Shown here: one piece after another, positions 20,370 to 31,959 of the stretch | How positions within the stretch are numbered: the stretch's first letter is position 1 | How the letters are laid out: the number at the start of each line of letters is the position of its first letter | Program-made: the position numbers and the translations under genes | Notes under the pieces: model-generated | What the model was told of the DNA's origin: nothing | What the model saw: the letters and a program-made list of their open reading frames with translations, nothing else | Databases searched by the model: none | Source of the DNA: Elymus sibiricus | Lineage: Eukaryota > Streptophyta > Magnoliopsida > Poales > Poaceae | Direction of reading: 5' to 3' | Assembly (NCBI GenBank): GCA_039707655.1 | Contig: CM077674.1 | Span: 243,089,904 to 243,153,903 of the forward strand | DNA length: 64,000 bases

Positions 20370-22195
20370 TGTTGGGGAACGTTGCATGGGAAACAAAAAA
20401 TTTCCTACGCACACACAAGATCTATCCATGGTGATGAGCATCTACGAGAGGGAGAGTGAATCTACATACCCTTGTAGATCGCTAAGCGGAAGCGTTAAGA
20501 AACGCGGTTGATGTAGTCGAACGTCTCCGCGATCCAAATCGCAAGTCGTCCCTCGAACCGATCACGAACTAGTGCCGAACGGACGGCACCTCCGCGTTCA
20601 ACACACGTACGGCTTGATGACGCCTTCACCTCCTCGATCCAGCGAGCGATGATGAAGTAGTAGATGAGTTCCAGCAGCACGACGGCGTGGTGATGGTGGT
20701 GAGGAACAATCTCTGCAGGGCTTCGCCAAGCACTATGGAGATTATGACGGGAGGAACTAGAGGGTTAGGGTTGCCGGCACACGGCTTGGGAAATCTTGAT
20801 CTCTCCCGTGTGCTAGCCCTGCCCCTCTATTTATATGTTGAGCCCTGGGGTCTAAACTTGGAGAGAAAGCCTCCACAAGGTCGGTTTTGCCCGCACAAGG
20901 TCGGTTTGGCCCGCACGGAAAGAGTCTAACTCGGATTCCAGCAGTATCGCGCACAAACGGTAGTACCGCTCACGAGCGGTAGTACCGCTATCACACAAGC
21001 GGTAGTACCGCTTACGCGGTAGTACTGCCTTACAACGGTAGTACCGCTTAAGGCAGCAGCAAAACTTCCTTTTGCACTTTCCAATACCTCGTGGGCTTTA
21101 CCCCTTTGGCTCATATAAAGTGTTGCTGCACCTGAACACTTCGGTAAACATCTGGAACCCCTTCCGGTGAATTCCGGAACCCTTCCGGAGATCAAAACAC
21201 TATTATCACATATATCAATCTTTACCTCCGGACTATTCTGGAGATCCTCGTCATGTCTGGGATCTCATCCGGGACTCCGAACAACCTTCGGTCACCAACA
21301 AAATAACTCAACTATACTAATCGTCACCAAACGTTAAGTGTGTAGACCCTGCGGGTTCGAGAACTATGTAGACATGACCGAGACACCTCTACGATCAATA
21401 ACCAATAGCGGGACCTGGATGCCCATATTGGCTCCTACATATTCTACGAAGATCTTTATCGGTCGAACCTCTATGTCAAGGATTCAGTTAATCCCGTATG
21501 TTGTTCCCTTTGTTCTTCGGTATGTTACTTGCCCGAGATTCGATCGTCGGTATCTCTATACCTAGTTCAATCTCGTTACTGGCAAGTCTCTTTACTCGTT
21601 CCGTAATACAAGATCATGTGGCTAACTCTTTAGTCACTTTGCTTGCAAGGCTCATTGTGATGTTGTATTACTGAGTGGGCCTTGAGATACCTCTCCGTCA
21701 CACGGAGTAACAAATCCCAGTCTTGATCCATGCCAACCCAACAGACACCCTCGGAGATACCTGTAGAGCATCTTTATAGTCACCCAGTTACGTTGCGACG
21801 TTTGATACACACAAGGTATTCCTCCGGTGTCAGTGAGTTGCATGATCTCATGGTCATAGGAACAGATACTTGACATGCAGAAAACAATAGCAATAAACTG
21901 ACACGATCATATGCTACGTTTATAGTTTGGGTCTTGTCCATCACATCATTCTCCTAATGATGTGATCCCGTTATCAAATGACATCTCATGTCCATGGCTA
22001 GGAAACCTTCACCATCTTTTGATCAACGAGCTAGTTAACTAGAGGCTTACTAGGGACACAGTGTTGTCTATGTACCCACACATGTATTTGAGTTTCCAAT
22101 CAATACTATTATAGCATGGATAATAAACGATTATCATGAACAAGGAAATATAATAATAACCAATTTATTATTGCCTCTAGGGCATATTTTCAACA
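20370..22195 (-). repeat. E8 3' LTR
   Basis: 1826 bp with TG...CA ends. It carries five copies of a palindromic CGGTAGTACCGC-type motif (about 20957-21045) against four in the 5' LTR. It adjoins the polypurine tract at 22196. ORFs predicted inside it are duplicated in the other LTR and are not genes. Confidence 0.95.
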
Positions 22196-22206
22196 GTCTC
22201 CCACTT
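22196..22206 (-). other. E8 polypurine tract
   Basis: AAGTGGGAGAC on the minus strand directly before the 3' LTR start. This is the typical Angela/BARE tract. Confidence 0.85.
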
Positions 22207-22245
22207 GCACTAGAGTCAATAATCTAGTTCACATCACTATGTGAT

Positions 22246-25140
22246 TTACATTGTAATGAATCGAACACCCATGCAGTTCTGGTGTTGTTCATGTTTAGCC
22301 CTTGGAAGAGGTTTAGTCATCGGATCTGCAACATTCAGATCCGTGTGTACTTTGCAAATATTTATGTCGTCCTCCTTGATGTAATCGCGGATGGAATTGA
22401 AACGTCGCTTTATGTGTCTGGTCCTTTTGTGAAATCTTGGTTCCTTGGCTAGAGCAATGGCACCAGTATTATCACAAAACAGAGTCATTGGGTTAAGCGC
22501 ACTAGGCACTACTCCAAGATCTGTCATGAACTCCTTCATCCAGACACCTTCCTTCGCCGCCTCCGAGGCAGCGATGTACTCCGCTTCGCATGTAGAATCA
22601 GCTACCACGCTTTGCTTGGAACTGCACCAGCTAACCGCACCCCCATTAAGAATAAATACGTATCCGGTTTGTGACTTAGAGTCATCCGGATCAGTGTCAA
22701 AGCTTGCATCGACGTAACCCTTTACGACGAGCTCTTGATCACCTCCATAAACGAGAAACATGTCCTTAGTCCTTTTCAGGTACTTCAGGATATTCTTGAC
22801 CGCCGTCCAGTGTTCCACTCCTGGATCACTTTGAAACCTTCCGGCCATACTTATGGCAAGGCTGACATCGGGTCTTGTGCACAGCATTGCATACATGATA
22901 GAGCCTATGGCTGAGGCATAGGGGACGACACTCATCTTTTCTCTATCTTCTGCAGTCACTGGGCATTGAGTCTTACTCAACTTCACACCTTGCAAAACAG
23001 GCAAGAACCCCTTCTTGGACTGATCCATTTTGAACTTCTTCAAAATCTTATCAAGGTATGTGCTTTGTGAAAGTCCTATTAAACGTCTTGATCTATCTCT
23101 ATAGATCTTGATGCCTAATATGAAAGCAGCTTCTCCTAGGTCCTTCATTGAAAAACTCTTGTTCAAATATTCCTTCACGCTTTCCAACATTTCTATATTG
23201 TTTCCAATCAGTAATATGTCATCCACATATAATATTAGAAACGCTATAGAGCTCCCACTCACTTTCTTGTAAATACAAGCTTCTCCGTAAACTTGTATAA
23301 ACTCGAACGCTTTGATCACCTCATCAAAGCGAAGATTCCAACTCCGAGATGCTTGCACCAGTCCATAAATGGATTGCTGGAGTTTGCAAACTTTGTCAGC
23401 ATTCTCTGGATCGACAAAACCTTCTGGTTGTATCATATACAACTCTTCCTTAAGGAAACCATTAAGGAACGCTGTTTTGACATCCATCTGCCAAATTTCA
23501 TAATTGAAAAAGGCAGCTATTGCTAACATGATTCTGACGGACTTAAGCATCGCTACGGGTGAGAAGGTCTCATCGTAGTCAACTCCTTGAACTTGTGAAA
23601 AACCCTTTGCCACAAGTCGAGCTTTATAGACGGTGACATTACCGTATGCGTCCGTCTTCCTCTTAAAGATCCATTTGTTCTGAATGGCCTTACGCCCTTC
23701 AGGTAATACTTCCAAAGTCCACACTTTGTTTTCATACATGGATCCCATCTCGGATTTCATGGCCTCTAACCACTTCTCGGAATCCGGGCCCATCATCGCT
23801 TCTCCATAGCTCGTACGTTCATCATTGTCCAACAACATGACCTCTAAGACAGGGTTGCCGTACCACTCAGGAGCAGTACGCGTCCTTGTCGACCTACGAG
23901 GTTCGATAGCAACTTGATCCAAAGCTTCATGATCATCATCATTAACTTCCTCTTCAGCTGATGTAGGCTCTACAGAAACATCTTTCTGCACTGCGCTACT
24001 TTCAGGTTGAAGTAAAGGTTCAACAACCTCATCAAGTTCTATCTTCCTCCCACTCAATTCTTTCGAGAGAAACTCTTTCTCAAGAAACGTTCCGTTTTTA
24101 GCGACAAACACTTTGCCTTCGGATCTGAGGTAGAAGGTATACCCAACTGTCTCTTTTGGGTATCCTATGAAGACGCATTTCTCCGCTTTGGGTTCCAGCT
24201 TTTCAGGCTGAAGCTTTTTGACATAAGCATCACATCCCCAAACTTTAAGAAATGGCAGCTTTGGCTTCTTGCCAAACCAAAGTTCATATGGCGTCGTCTC
24301 AACGGATTTCGATGGTGCCCTATTTAAAGTGAATGCAGCTGTCTCTAATGCATAACCCCAAAACGATAGTGGCAAATCGGCAAGAGACATCATTGATCGC
24401 ACCATATCCAATAAGGTTTGATTACGACGTTCGGACACACCATTACGCTGTGGTGTTCCAGGCGGTGTCAGTTGTGAAACAATTCCACATTGTCTTAAGT
24501 GACTGCCAAACTCATAACTCAGATATTCTTCTCCTCGATCAGATCGTAGGAATTTAATCTTCTTGTTACGATGATTCTCAACTTCACTCTGAAATTGTTT
24601 GAACTTTTCAAATGTTTCAGACTTGTGTTTCATTAAGTAAATATACCCATATCTACTTAAGTCATCAGTGAAGGTGAGAAAGTAACGATAACCACCGCGC
24701 GCCTCAATGCTCATCGAACCGCACACATCAGTATGTATGATTTCCAATAAGTCACTTGCCCGTTCCATTGTTCCAGAGAACGGCGTTTTAGTCATCTTGC
24801 CCATGAGGCACGGCTCGCATGTGTCAAGTGATTCAAAATCAAGTGACTCCAAAAGTCCATCAGCATGGAGCTTCCTCATGCGTTTTACGCCAATATGACC
24901 TAAACGGCAGTGCCACGAGAAAGTGGTATTATCATTATCAATTCTACATCTTTTGGCATCAATGTTATGAACATGTGTATCATTACTATCGAGATTCAAT
25001 AAGAATAGACCCCTCACTTCGGGTGCATGACCATAAAAGATATTACTCATATAAATAGAACAACCATTATTCTCTGATTTAAATGAGTAACCGTCTCGCA
25101 ATAAACAAGATCCAGATATAATGTTCATGCTTAACGCAGG
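22246..25140 (-). CDS. pol: E8 pol: integrase, reverse transcriptase, RNase H (Copia order)
   Basis: It is an open frame of about 965 codons. Residues are counted from the frame start at 25152. A GAG-pre-integrase segment has WHCRLGH (80-86) and CEPCLMGK (112-119). Integrase has D in HTDVCG (141), D in RSDRGEEY (205) and E in NGVSERRN (241). RT has D in QMDVKTAF (557) and YVDD (642-645). RNase H with SKSQTGY and CEAEYIA follows to the end FITM. Integrase before RT is the Copia order. All catalytic residues that I can identify are present. The frame is shifted relative to gag at about 25140, so the Gag-Pol polyprotein of this copy is interrupted once, but pol itself is uninterrupted. Confidence 0.93.
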   Translation of the reverse strand, partial: PALSMNIISGSCLLRDGYSFKSENNGCSIYMSNIFYGHAPEVRGLFLLNLDSNDTHVHNIDAKRCRIDNDNTTFSWHCRLGHIGVKRMRKLHADGLLESLDFESLDTCEPCLMGKMTKTPFSGTMERASDLLEIIHTDVCGSMSIEARGGYRYFLTFTDDLSRYGYIYLMKHKSETFEKFKQFQSEVENHRNKKIKFLRSDRGEEYLSYEFGSHLRQCGIVSQLTPPGTPQRNGVSERRNQTLLDMVRSMMSLADLPLSFWGYALETAAFTLNRAPSKSVETTPYELWFGKKPKLPFLKVWGCDAYVKKLQPEKLEPKAEKCVFIGYPKETVGYTFYLRSEGKVFVAKNGTFLEKEFLSKELSGRKIELDEVVEPLLQPESSAVQKDVSVEPTSAEEEVNDDDHEALDQVAIEPRRSTRTRTAPEWYGNPVLEVMLLDNDERTSYGEAMMGPDSEKWLEAMKSEMGSMYENKVWTLEVLPEGRKAIQNKWIFKRKTDAYGNVTVYKARLVAKGFSQVQGVDYDETFSPVAMLKSVRIMLAIAAFFNYEIWQMDVKTAFLNGFLKEELYMIQPEGFVDPENADKVCKLQQSIYGLVQASRSWNLRFDEVIKAFEFIQVYGEACIYKKVSGSSIAFLILYVDDILLIGNNIEMLESVKEYLNKSFSMKDLGEAAFILGIKIYRDRSRRLIGLSQSTYLDKILKKFKMDQSKKGFLPVLQGVKLSKTQCPVTAEDREKMSVVPYASAIGSIMYAMLCTRPDVSLAISMAGRFQSDPGVEHWTAVKNILKYLKRTKDMFLVYGGDQELVVKGYVDASFDTDPDDSKSQTGYVFILNGGAVSWCSSKQSVVADSTCEAEYIAASEAAKEGVWMKEFMTDLGVVPSALNPMTLFCDNTGAIALAKEPRFHKRTRHIKRRFNSIRDYIKEDDINICKVHTDLNVADPMTKPLPRAKHEQHQNCMGVRFITM

Positions 25141-26228
25141 CATAAATAACAATTATTCAGGTTCATCACTAATCCCGATGGTAATCGAAGAGCGAGCGTG
25201 CCGACGGCGATCACATCAACCTTGGAACCATTTCCCACGCGCATCGTCACTTCATCCTTTGCCAGCCTCCGTCTATTCCGCAGCTCCTGTTTAGAGTTGC
25301 AAATGTGAGCAACCGCACCGGTATCAAATACCCAGGCACTACAACGAGAGTTGGTAAGGTACACATCAATAACATGTATATCATATATACCTTGTTTGTT
25401 GTTGGCCGCCTTCTTGTCAGCCAAATACTTGGGGCAGTTCCGCTTCCAGTGTCCAGTTCCCTTGCAATGAAAGCATACAGTTTCTGGTTTGGGTCCAGCC
25501 TTGGGTTTCTTCACGGGAGGAGCAACTGCTTTGCCACTCTTCTTGGAGTTACCCTTCTTACCCTTGCCATTTTTCTTGAAACTAGTGGTTTTATTGACCG
25601 TCAACACTTGATGCTCCTTCTGAATTTCAGACTCAGCGACTTTCAGCATCGCAAACAGCTCGGCGACTGACTTGTTCATCCCGTGCATGTTATAGTTCAA
25701 CACGAAGCTCTTGTAGCTAGGTGGCAATGATTGAAGAACTCTGTCAGTGATAGCCTCTGGCGGAAGGGGCATCCCTAATTCAGCCAGACGGGTGGAGTAC
25801 CCAGACATTCTGAGTATGTGATCACTAACAGACCCGTTCTCCTCCATCTTGCAAGTATAGAACTTATCGGAGGTCTCATACCTCTCGATCCGGGCATTCT
25901 TCTGAAAGATAAATCTCAACTCCTGGAACGTCTCATATGCTCCATGACGTTCAAAACGTCTTTGAAGTCCCAGTTCTAAGCCACACAAAATTGCACATTG
26001 AACTATTGAGTAATCATCAGAGCGAGCCTGCCAGGCGTTCACAACGTCTAGAGACTCAACTAGAGCGGGTGGATCACCAAGCGGTGCATCAAGGACATAA
26101 GCCTTCTGGGAAGCCGTAAGGATAATCTTTAGATTACGGGCCCAGTCCACAAAGTTACTTCCATCATCTTTCAACTTAGCTTTCTCTAGGAACGCATTAA
26201 AATTCAGGGGTGCTACTGCGCGAGCCAT
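25131..26228 (-). CDS. gag: E8 gag and protease, frameshifted at the 3' end
   Basis: The 365-codon frame starts at ATG 26228 (MARAVAPLNF). It holds a UBN2-type Copia Gag core, a CCHC zinc knuckle CFHCKGTGHWKRNC (about residues 253-266) and an aspartic protease active site VFDTGA (about 303-308). It then runs into a stop at 25131 after NNCYLCLR. The expected continuation (PALSMNIISGSCLL) is in another frame starting at about 25140, so a small indel there separates protease from integrase. In intact Angela/BARE elements gag and pol form one frame. Confidence 0.92.
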   Translation of the reverse strand: MARAVAPLNFNAFLEKAKLKDDGSNFVDWARNLKIILTASQKAYVLDAPLGDPPALVESLDVVNAWQARSDDYSIVQCAILCGLELGLQRRFERHGAYETFQELRFIFQKNARIERYETSDKFYTCKMEENGSVSDHILRMSGYSTRLAELGMPLPPEAITDRVLQSLPPSYKSFVLNYNMHGMNKSVAELFAMLKVAESEIQKEHQVLTVNKTTSFKKNGKGKKGNSKKSGKAVAPPVKKPKAGPKPETVCFHCKGTGHWKRNCPKYLADKKAANNKQGIYDIHVIDVYLTNSRCSAWVFDTGAVAHICNSKQELRNRRRLAKDEVTMRVGNGSKVDVIAVGTLALRLPSGLVMNLNNCYLCLR

Positions 26229-27473
26229 GATCTACAACATAAATATAGCAAAGACAACTTAGACTATTGTTCAAGATAATGAGTTTAGTTAATCATATTA
26301 CTTAAAAAACTCCCACTCAAATTGACATCCCTCCGGTCATTCGAGTGTAACATGATCCAAATCCACCAACTCAAGTCCGATCATCACATGAGTTGAGGTG
26401 GTTTCAATGGTGAACATCTTCATGTTGATCATATCTACTATATGACTCATGTTCGACCTTTCGGTCTCTTGTGTTCCGAGGCCATGTCTGTACATGCTAG
26501 GCTCGTCAAGTTTAACCCGAGTGTTCCGCATGTGCAACACTGGCTTGCACCCGTTGTATGCGAACGTAGAGTCTATCACACCCGATCATCACGTGGTGTC
26601 TCGAAACGACGAACTTTCGCAACGGTGCACACTCGGGGAGAACACAATTTATCTTGAAATTTAAGTGAGGGATCACCTTATAATGCTACCGTCGTCCTAA
26701 GCAAAATAAGATGCATAAAAGGATTAACATCACATGCAAATCATAAGTGACATGATATGGCCATGAACTCGTGCTTTTGATCTCCATCTCCAAAGCACCG
26801 GCATGATCTCCATCGTCACCGGCATGACACCATGATCTCCATCATCTTGATCTCCATCAACGTGTCGCCATGAGGTTGTCGCGCCGACTGTTGCATCCAC
26901 GACTATTGCTAACTCATAGCGATAAAGTAAAGCAAAACGGCGAAAATAATTAAAGACAACTCTATGGCTCCTGCCAGTTGCCGTACTCATCGACATGCAT
27001 GTCGTGATATTCTATACAACACATGATCATCTCATACATCACATATATCTCATCATGTAATTGGCCATATCACATCACAACATACCCTGCAAAAACAAGT
27101 TAGACGTCCTCTAATTGTTGTTGCAAGTTTTACGTGGCTGCTACGGGTATCTAGCAAGAACGATTCTTACCTACGCAAAAACCACAACGGTGATATAAAA
27201 ATTGCTTTTCAACCTTCTCAAGGACCGCTTTTGTCAAATCCGATCCGACTAAAGTGGGAGAAACAGACACCCGCTAGCCATCTTTATGCAACGAAGTTAC
27301 ATGTCAGTTGAAGGAACCGGTCTCTCGTAAGCGTACGAGTAATGTTGGTCCGAGCCGCTCCATCCCACAATACCGCCGAAACAAGAAAAGACCAAGGGAG
27401 GAAGCAATCTGAATATCAACGCCCACAAACTCCTTTTGTGTTCTACTCGAGATCTCATCTACGCATAGACCTA
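26229..27473 (-). other. E8 5' leader
   Basis: The stretch between the primer site and the gag ATG (about 1.2 kb) has no ORF worth calling. A long leader is normal for Angela/BARE elements and carries packaging and translation signals. I could not identify individual sites. Confidence 0.7.
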
Positions 27474-27485
27474 GCTCAGATGCCA
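27474..27485 (-). other. E8 primer-binding site
   Basis: TGGCATCTGAGC on the minus strand, one base from the 5' LTR. It matches the initiator tRNA-Met complement TGGTATCAGAGC at 10 of 12 positions. Confidence 0.7.
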
Positions 27486-27486
27486 C

Positions 27487-29293
27487 TGTTGGGGAACGTT
27501 GCATGGGAAACAAAAATTTTCCTACGCACACACAAGATCTATCCATGGTGATGAGCATCTACGAGAGGGAGAGTGAATCTACATACCCTTGTAGATCGCT
27601 AAGCGGAAGCGTTAAGAAACGCGGTTGATGTAGTCGAACGTCTCCGCGATCCAAATCGCAAGTCGTCCCTCGAACCGATCACGAACTAGTGTCGAACGGA
27701 CGGCACCTCCGCGTTCAACACACGTACGGCTTGATGACGCCTTCACCTCCTCGATCCAGCGAGCGATGATGAAGTAGTAGATGAGTTCCGGTAGCACGAC
27801 GGCGTGGTGATGGTGGTGAGGAACAATCTCTGCAGGGCTTCGCCAAGCACTACGGAGATTATGACGGGAGGAACTAGAGGGTTAGGGTTGCCGGCACACG
27901 GCTTGGGAAATCTTGATCTCTCCCGTGTACTAGCCCTGCCCCTCTATTTATATGTTGAGCCTTGGGGTCTAAACTTGGAGAGAAAGCCTCCACAAGGTCG
28001 GTTTTGCCCGCACAAGGTCGGTTTGGCCCGCACGGAAAGAGTCTAACTCGGATTCCAGCAGTATCGCGCACAAGCGGTAGTACCGCTATCACACAAGCGG
28101 TAGTACCGCTTACGCGGTAGTACTGCCTTACAACGGTAGTACCGCTTAAGGCAGCAGCAAAACTTCCTTTTGCACTCTCCAATACCTCGTGGGCTTTACC
28201 CCTTTGGCTCATATAAAGTGTTGCTGCACCTGAACACTTTGGTAAACATCCGGAACCCCTTCCGGTGAATTCCGGAACCCTTCCGGAGATCAAAACACTA
28301 TTATCACATATATCAATCTTTACCTCCGGACTATTCTGGAGATCCTCGTCATGTCTGGGATCTCATCCGGGACTCCGAACAACCTTCGGTCACCAACAAA
28401 ATAACTCAACTATACTAATCGTCACCAAACGTTAAGTGTGTAGACCCTGCGGGTTCGAGAACTATGTAGACATGACCGAGACACCTCTACGATCAATAAC
28501 CAATAGCGGGACCTGGATGCCCATATTGGCTCCTACATATTCTACGAAGATCTTTATCGGTCGAACCTCTATGTCAAGGATTCAGTTAATCCCGTATGCT
28601 GTTCCCTTTGTTCTTCGGTATGTTACTTGCCCGAGATTCGATCGTCGGTATCTCTATACCTAGTTCAATCTCGTTACTGGCAAGTCTCTTTACTCGTTCC
28701 GTAATACAAGATCCTGTGGCTAACTCTTTAGTCACTTTGCTTGCAAGGCTCATTGTGATGTTGTATTACCGAGTGGGCCCTGAGATACCTCTCCGTGACA
28801 CGGAGTAACAAATCCCAGTCTTGATCCATGCCAACCCAACAGACACCCTCGGAGATACCTGTAGAGCATCTTTATAGTCACCCAGTTACGTTGCGACGTT
28901 TGATACACACAAGGCATTCCTCCGGTGTTAGTGAGTTGCATGATCTCATGGTCATAGGAACAGATACTTGACATGCAGAAAACAATAGCAATAAACTGAC
29001 ATGATCATATGCTACGTTTATAGTTTGGGTCTTGTCCATCACATCATTCTCCTAATGATGTGATCCCGTTATCAAATGACATCTCATGTCCATGGCTAGG
29101 AAACCTTCACCATCTTTTGATCAACGAGCTAGTTAACTAGAGGCTTACTAGGGACACAGTGTTGTCTATGTACCCACACATGTATTTGAGTTTCCAATCA
29201 ATACAATTATAGCATGGATAATAAACGATTATCATGAACAAGGAAATATAATAATAACCAATTTATTATTGCCTCTAGGGCATATTTCCAACA
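27487..29293 (-). repeat. E8 5' LTR
   Basis: 1807 bp with TG...CA ends, almost identical to the 3' LTR. It lacks one 18-bp palindromic unit, keeping four CGGTAGTACCGC-type motifs (about 28073-28147). The target duplication CTAAA follows at 29294. Confidence 0.95.
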
Positions 29294-29481
29294 CTAAATC
29301 ATCCCAAACGCATTACTTGGCACAAACACTAATTAAAAGATAAAAACACAATTATAACAGAGGCTATAATTGTGTAAACACACAAAAACAGAAGGTAAAA
29401 CTAAAAATTTATTTTATTCATTGGGTTGCCTCCCAACCAGCGCTATTGTTTTATGCCCCTAGCTAGGCATAATGCATAGTT

Positions 29482-30183
29482 TCAAGTGTTGTCATCCTTG
29501 GTTTTGACATCCTTAGGGGTGTGATTTTCAAGAGGTTTTTCAAAAACAATGGGGAACACATCATCAACCAAAATTTTAGGGTCATTAAGGCTACTTTCTT
29601 CAAACCCTTGTTGGTTCCCTTTTACGATCCAGGAATATTTATGATTAATACCATTGAAAACTTGTTGGATGATATGTAGAGGAGGAACTTCCATTTTAGT
29701 ATTTTCATCAAAAGCATGGTGATCATGGAAAACATATCTCAACATATATTCCTCATTATATAAAATTTCATCTATCACCGGATTTTCTTGGCTCATATTG
29801 TAGAAATCAAAGATCTCTATAGCTTCTTGCACTATGTAATCAAACCCATTCATAAGGATAAGAGTAGCTATCTTTTTAGCCTTAGGATTGTTTATAACAG
29901 GTAACTCATAAAACAATCTTTGCAATGTGGGATGAGTACGAATAAATCTTCTTTAAAGTTTAAGAACGAGTGCGGAGATAGCCTCCCCATAACTGTTGGT
30001 TCTTTTAAGAATTAGAGTATCATTGCAAACCAAAGTTCCCGTACAATTAAAGAATTCTTAAATAATGTTTTTCCCTATGATGTTTCCACTCCCTACTACA
30101 AAAATTTGTGAGTCTAAATTTGAGGGAATTTCCATCTTAGGGATTTTACTATCCTCACTCTTTTCAATAACAAACTCACACAT
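29482..30183 (-). pseudogene. E3 internal ORF, unknown protein, two in-frame stops
   Basis: An ATG at 30183 opens MCEFVIEKSEDSK. The frame continues through TAA at 30058-30060 and TAA at about 29953-29955 to the terminal stop at 29482 (ending KDVKTKDDNT). Disregarding the stops it would be about 233 residues, acidic, and without any domain I recognise. It occupies the position held by a Gag-like ORF in E1 but is unrelated to it. The element has no polymerase in the parts that are preserved, so it was probably non-autonomous. Confidence 0.6.
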
Positions 30184-30371
30184 GATGGTAACTTCAAGCA
30201 AAGCAAGCAAACTAGCAAAACAAGCAAATAAAAATATTTTTGTGTTTTTGTAAAAAAAATTAGAAGTGGGGGAGATGAAAACGAGAGGCAAATGCAAATA
30301 AAAAGGCAAATAAAATAAATGCAAGTGGATGATAGTTTGTGCGAACGTACTTGATAAATTTTGGTGATGTC

Positions 30372-30389
30372 TCCCCGGCAACGGCGCCA
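30372..30389 (-). other. E3 primer-binding site (tRNA-Asp-like)
   Basis: TGGCGCCGTTGCCGGGGA on the minus strand fits the complement of the 3' end of plant tRNA-Asp as I remember it. It lies 11 bases from the LTR end, the same spacing as in E1, E2 and E4. Confidence 0.75.
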
Positions 30390-30400
30390 GAAATTCTTCC

Positions 30401-31959
30401 TGCTACTTGTAGACTGCGTTGGTATTTCCATGAAGAGGAGAGGATGATGCAGTATAGTAGAGATAAGTATTTCCCTCAGTTAAGAACCAAGGTTATAAAT
30501 CCAGCGGGAGAACCACGCAAAATCCCGTTAGCAGCACCTGCACATACAAAAGCAAACACTTGCACCCAACGCAAATAAGAGGGTTATCAATCCTATTAGC
30601 CGTTATTTGCAAGGATTAATTCTGATAGTGATAGATAGACAAACTAAAATACTAAATAAAATAAAAGTAAATAAATTGTAGCAAGGTATTTTTGGTTTTT
30701 AATATATGATAAAAGTAGACCCGGGGGCCATAGTTTTCACTAGAGGCTTCTCTCTCGAGCACAGAACATACGGTGGGTAAACAAATTACTGTTGGGCAAT
30801 TGATAGAAAAGCAAATAATTATGACAGATTCTTGGCAATGATCATGTATATAGGCATCACGTCCGAGACAAGTAGACCGACTCATGCCTGCATCTACTAC
30901 TATTACTCCACCCATCGACCGCTATCCAGCATGCATCTAGGGTATTAAGTATGAAACGGAGTAACGCCTTAAGCAAGATGACATGATGTAGACAAAGTAA
31001 ACTCAAGCAATATGATTAAACCCCATCTTTTTATCCTTAATGGCAACAATACAAATATGTGTCATGTCCCTTTCTGTCACTGGGATTGAGAACCGCAAGA
31101 TTGAACCCATCACAAAGCACCTCTCCCATTGCAAGGTAAACCAATCTAGTTGGCCAAACAAAATAGATAGATCAGAGAGAAATACAAAGCTATAATATTC
31201 ATGCATAAAAGAGTTCAGAGAAGACTTAAATATTTGTCATGAATAATCTGATCATAAACTCACAATTCATCGGATCCCAACAAACACACCGCAAAAGAAG
31301 ATTACATCGGATAGAACTCCAAGAACATCGAGGAGAACATGGTATTGAAGATCAAAGAGAGAGAGAAGAAGCCATCTAGATACTTGCTATGGACCCGTAG
31401 GTCTATGGTAAACTACTCACACATCATCGGAAGGGCAGCAAGGTTGATGTAGAAGCCCTCCGTGATCGATTCCCCCTCCGGCAGAGTACCAGAAAAGGCC
31501 TCCAGATGGGATCGCAGAAGAACAGAGGCTCGCAGTGGCGTAAAAGTTATTCGGGGTGGCTCTATGTTGGTTTCCGAATATTTGAGAATTTATAGAAGTG
31601 GAATTAGGTCAAATGGAGCCACGAGGGCCCCACAAGGAATCAGGGCCCCCCCCCGGGGCCATGCCCTGTTGCCTTGTGGAGGCTTCGTGAACCTTCTGGC
31701 CTCCTCTCCAAGTCTCCAGGGTCTCCTTTGTCTTGAAAAAAATCTCCAAAAAGTTTCGTGGCATTTGGACTTCGTTTAGTACCGATTTCCTGAAAAACCA
31801 AAAACAAGCAGAAAACAGCAACTGGCACTGGGCACTAGGTTAATAGGTTAGTCCCAAAAATGATATATAATTGCATATAATTGCATATAAAAACATCCAA
31901 GATTGATACTATAATAGCATGGAACAATCAAAAATTATAGATACGTTGGAGACGTATCA
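30401..31959 (-). mobile_element. E3: 5' LTR (Sabrina-like, tentative)
   Basis: It is 1559 bp. On the minus strand it starts TGATACGTCTCCAACGTATC and ends ...CAAGTAGCA. The 3' end was set by the constant 11-base gap to the primer site. It has a palindrome at about 31626-31680 and a TATA box at 31588-31594. After the LTR start the plus strand continues CGCATAAACTAGGG, which is E2 LTR sequence, so E3 was inserted into the 3' LTR of E2. Confidence 0.88.
31588..31594 (-). promoter_or_regulatory. TATA box of the E3 5' LTR
   Basis: TATAAAT on the minus strand, after GACCTAATTCCACT and the GC-rich palindrome. The same arrangement is seen in E1 and E10. It is inferred to drive E3 transcription. Confidence 0.6.

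Larger units (their letters stand above)
20370..29293 (-). mobile_element. E8: Angela/BARE-type Copia retrotransposon, TSD CTAAA
   Basis: It is a complete element of 8924 bp with LTRs at both ends (20370-22195 and 27487-29293) and a perfect 5-bp duplication CTAAA (20365-20369, 29294-29298). On the minus strand it begins TGTTGGAAATATGCCC, the hallmark of Angela/BARE/WIS elements. The two LTRs differ by an 18-bp unit, a 1-bp gap and about 19 substitutions by eye (about 1%). That suggests an age of roughly 0.4 million years at the commonly used rate of 1.3e-8 per site per year. The interrupted E3 sequence rejoins exactly on both sides. Confidence 0.96.
29294..30400 (-). mobile_element. E3: 5' internal region
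   Basis: It continues from the fragment at 20298-20369 across E8. On the minus strand it runs from the primer site through a broken ORF (29482-30183) into 3' noncoding sequence. That noncoding part (GCATAAAACAATAGCGCT and GAGGCAACCCAAT) is shared with E1 around 60370-60411. It is poor in coding content. Confidence 0.85.

Noticed and set aside
28072..28150. Regular short palindromic repeats resembling a small CRISPR-like array
   Set aside because: Eukaryotic retrotransposon LTR; spacers are irregular and the same motif lies in both LTRs.
27874..28293. ORFs in the E8 LTRs (also 20757-21195)
   Set aside because: They translate the palindromic GGTAGTACC repeats and LTR sequence and occur in both LTRs; not genes.
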